Shown here: in pieces, positions 61,909 to 64,000 of the stretch
How positions within the stretch are numbered: the first letter of the stretch is position 1
Layout of the letters: every line of letters starts with the position of its first letter
Assembly (NCBI GenBank): GCA_014193115.1
Contig: BJHQ01000009.1
Span: forward strand, 1-64,000
DNA: 64,000 nucleotides
DNA from: Planctomycetota bacterium
GTDB taxonomy: Bacteria; Planctomycetota; UBA11346
Direction of reading: 5' to 3'
The notes under the pieces: generated by a model
Told to the model about the DNA's origin: nothing
Database searches by the model: none
The model's input: the letters and a program-made list of their open reading frames with translations, nothing else
Position numbers and translations under genes: made by a program

Positions 61909-64000
61909 TCATTCCTCTGCTGCCAGGCGTTCGAGGTAGGCCCGGATCGCGATCCGGTGCTCGGCGGTGAAGGCATCGGAGCCGCCGTGGCGCACGCCGC
62001 GACGGACGCGATCGCTCAGCCGCGACCAGGCCGCCTGGTCGGCTCCGGGTGGTGCCTGATCGAAACCGACCAGGTTTCCAGCGCGATCAGCGCGGGTGTT
62101 GCCGCCGCCGGCGCCGCCACCGGAAGCACTGGCCCCGGCGCTGGCAGCACCGCCAGAAGCGCTGGCTCCGGCGCTGGCCGCGCCACTGGCGGCAGCGTCA
62201 GCAGCCTGGGCCTCGCCCGCTGGAGCAGCATTGGTTGCACCTGCTGGAGCCGTGCTGGCTGCACCCGCGGGACCGCCGGTTCCACCAGCTGCGACCCGTC
62301 CGGCAGGAGTGCCGCCGGGGCCGCTCAGGACATCCGCCAGGTCGACCGTGATCGCTGCGGCATCGAGCAAGCGCGCAGCCTGCTCCCAGGCCGCCGGGTT
62401 GTCGCCTTCGCTGGCCAGGAGGCCGAGCGCTTGCTGGGCCGCGATCGCCAGGGCGGATTCCGGCTGGGCCGCAGGAGGTGCTCCGCCGGCATCGCCAGGC
62501 AGGCGTTGGCTGCCGGGTGCCTGGTTGGCCGGAGATCCCGGTCCCGGTGGTGATCCGGCCGCACCTTGGGCAGGCTGGCCTTGGCTGGCAGGCGACTGGC
62601 TCGTCGCGCTGGACTGGCCTTGGCTCGGCTGGCCTTGGCCCGACGGCTGGCTTGATGAGGGACTCGCGGCGGATTGGCCCTGGCCGACGGCGGGGCTTTG
62701 GCTGGCTGGCTGGCCGTTGCTGGCAGCAGCGCTCTGGCTGGATGCCGGGCTCTGGCCGGATGCCGGGCTCTGGCTGGATGCAGGGCTCTGGCTGGATGCC
62801 GGGCTCGCGGGTTGAGCCTGGGCTGTTGACGGAGCTGCCGGCGCCTGGTTGGCCGGCGCTCCCGGTCCCTGCGGCGCACTGGCGGCGCTTTGGGCAGGCT
62901 GACCTGGACTGGTAGCCGCCTCGGTACTTGCGTTGGACTGGCCTGGGCTTGAAGGCTGGCTCGAAGACTGGCTCGCGCTGGACTGGCTGGCGGCTGGGCT
63001 CTGGCCCGGGGTCGCGCTTTGGCTGGATGCCGGGCTCTGGCCCGGGGTCGCGCTTTGGCTGGATGCCGGGCTTTGACCGGGTGCCTGGCTCGCGGCTTGA
63101 GTCTGGGCTGTTGGCGGACCTGCCGGCGTCTGGGGCGGATGCTGCCCTGACGCCGCATCGCGATCCGGGGTGCCGGGTTGGCCTGGGGTTGACGCCGTCT
63201 GGCCCGGAGCCGCGCTGCGCGGGCTTGCTGATTCGCCCGGCGATGCAGCCGCGGAGCGGGGCAGCTGCGCTGCCTGACTCGGAGTCTGGCCAGATGGCTG
63301 CTGGGCCTGGGCTGCCCCAGGGCTGCTGATCGGCGGCGTAGCGGATGGGACGCCGACCGGGCCGCGCTGTGACGGACTTCCTTCTCTCTGTTGAGATCCT
63401 GGTGTTTTGGGATCCTGACCAGCGGCAGGAGCGGTGGACTGAGCACGACGGAGCGCCGGGTCGCTTGACCCGCGGCCGCTGCGTTGGTCCTCCGCAGGCC
63501 GGTCATTGGCGGCAACGATGGCTTCCGGGCGTTGGCCGGCTGGCGGTTCACCTGGTGCGCCGTGGGTTCCAGGTCCACCCGGACCGCCCGGTGCCGGAGC
63601 CGCAACGTCGTCACGCAGCGCGGCGAGCAGTTCGTCGCGCCGTCCGGCCTGCTCATGGGTGATCTCGGCGAGGATCCCGGCGGCTTCGTCCTGATGTCCG
63701 CGGTCATGGGCAGCGAGGTCTTCGGCCAGCGCGGCGAGCTGGGCCAATCCTGGCTCATCGCTGCGCAGGCCAGGCTTGGCCAGATCGCTGCGCAAGGCGG
63801 CGATGGCTTCGTCACCGGCCTTGGCTGCCGCCGCTGCGGCCTGGATCGCCGCCTGCTTGGCGGCTTCCGCCTGCTTGATGGCTGCCGCCTGGGCAGCGGC
63901 GCGGGCCGCTAGCGCGTTGGTTCCGGGGCCGTCTGTACCGGCAGGCTTCAAGTCCGACTTGGCCGCCTGCTGGGCCGCCTCCGCTGCGCGTTCGGCGCGC
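61909..64000 (-). CDS. Low-complexity Ala/Gln/Ser/Pro-rich protein, 5' end outside window
   Basis: The frame stays open to the window edge, so about 697 C-terminal residues are visible. An Ala-rich coiled-coil-like part (AARAAAQAAAIKQAEAAKQA and on) leads into a 350-residue Gln/Ser/Pro/Gly-rich stretch with repeated SPASSQSATPGQ units. It ends in a conserved-looking tail, SDRVRRGVRHGGSDAFTAEHR then IRAYLERLAAEE. A similar tail occurs in some planctomycete surface or DUF4175-like proteins, from memory. Function unknown. Confidence 0.65.
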   Translation of the reverse strand, partial: RAERAAEAAQQAAKSDLKPAGTDGPGTNALAARAAAQAAAIKQAEAAKQAAIQAAAAAAKAGDEAIAALRSDLAKPGLRSDEPGLAQLAALAEDLAAHDRGHQDEAAGILAEITHEQAGRRDELLAALRDDVAAPAPGGPGGPGTHGAPGEPPAGQRPEAIVAANDRPAEDQRSGRGSSDPALRRAQSTAPAAGQDPKTPGSQQREGSPSQRGPVGVPSATPPISSPGAAQAQQPSGQTPSQAAQLPRSAAASPGESASPRSAAPGQTASTPGQPGTPDRDAASGQHPPQTPAGPPTAQTQAASQAPGQSPASSQSATPGQSPASSQSATPGQSPAASQSSASQSSSQPSSPGQSNASTEAATSPGQPAQSAASAPQGPGAPANQAPAAPSTAQAQPASPASSQSPASSQSPASGQSPASSQSAAASNGQPASQSPAVGQGQSAASPSSSQPSGQGQPSQGQSSATSQSPASQGQPAQGAAGSPPGPGSPANQAPGSQRLPGDAGGAPPAAQPESALAIAAQQALGLLASEGDNPAAWEQAARLLDAAAITVDLADVLSGPGGTPAGRVAAGGTGGPAGAASTAPAGATNAAPAGEAQAADAAASGAASAGASASGGAASAGASASGGGAGGGNTRADRAGNLVGFDQAPPGADQAAWSRLSDRVRRGVRHGGSDAFTAEHRIAIRAYLERLAAEE
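62738..63080. repeat. Tandem repeats inside the low-complexity gene
   Basis: Short units of the type GGATGCCGGGCTCTGGC recur at 62738-62815. A 36-bp unit is repeated twice at about 63011-63080. They encode the Ser/Gln/Pro-rich part of the protein and may vary in copy number. Confidence 0.75.

Overview
This window is high-GC, gene-dense bacterial DNA. A Planctomycetota or related free-living lineage seems likely but is not proven. Hints are a secreted squalene-cyclase-like toroid protein, a DksA/TraR-like protein with a degenerate zinc finger behind a long Lys/Ala-rich tail, and several low-complexity proteins. No rRNA or other strong taxonomic marker is present. One tRNA, tRNA-Leu(UAG), was found.

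The dominant theme from about 0.3 to 27.5 kb, resumed at 45-51.5 kb, is acquisition and handling of sulfur. (1) 0.3-6.9 kb, minus strand: a tightly coupled operon of an AprA-like flavoprotein, an AprB-like double 4Fe-4S ferredoxin, a HEAT-repeat protein, and a sulfonate/nitrate-type ABC importer (binding protein with NosL-like tail, permease, ATPase). (2) 7.9-11.5 kb: an EpsC-type serine O-acetyltransferase converging on a cysteine desulfurase that has a 170-residue disordered N-terminal extension and overlaps a family 2A encapsulin gene. This is the best candidate for the special system of the window, a protein nanocompartment loaded with a cysteine desulfurase. (3) 11.8-24.5 kb: an NtaA/DszA-type flavin monooxygenase, a sulfate-binding protein, an NADPH:FMN reductase, a DinB protein, an amidohydrolase, a second sulfonate-type binding protein, an ABC exporter, an SDR, a 1-Cys peroxiredoxin and two tandem MetA-like proteins that lack the catalytic cysteine. 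(4) 24.9-27.5 kb, plus strand: nitroreductase, methyltransferase and TauD-like dioxygenase.

From 27.7 to 32.4 kb an RND pump and its adaptor are translationally coupled. They are followed by a striking array of about 150-bp composite hairpin repeats that abuts the 3' end of tRNA-Leu. At 33-44 kb are the DksA-like protein, a C45-type acyltransferase and recC-recB-recD. From 45 to 51.5 kb are a BNR/Asp-box protein paired with a MoaD/ThiS sulfur carrier, a paralogous amidohydrolase and another sulfonate-type ABC importer. A GH4 glycosidase with a divergent AraC regulator follows.

From 54.4 to 60.4 kb base composition becomes visibly A/T-richer. This island carries three related large proteins with SUKH/SMI1-like C-terminal regions, an Rpn-type PD-(D/E)XK nuclease operon, and a separate truncated copy of the Rpn C-terminal domain. 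The layout suggests a toxin/immunity or anti-phage module. The window ends with the toroid protein and a repeat-rich protein that runs off the right edge.
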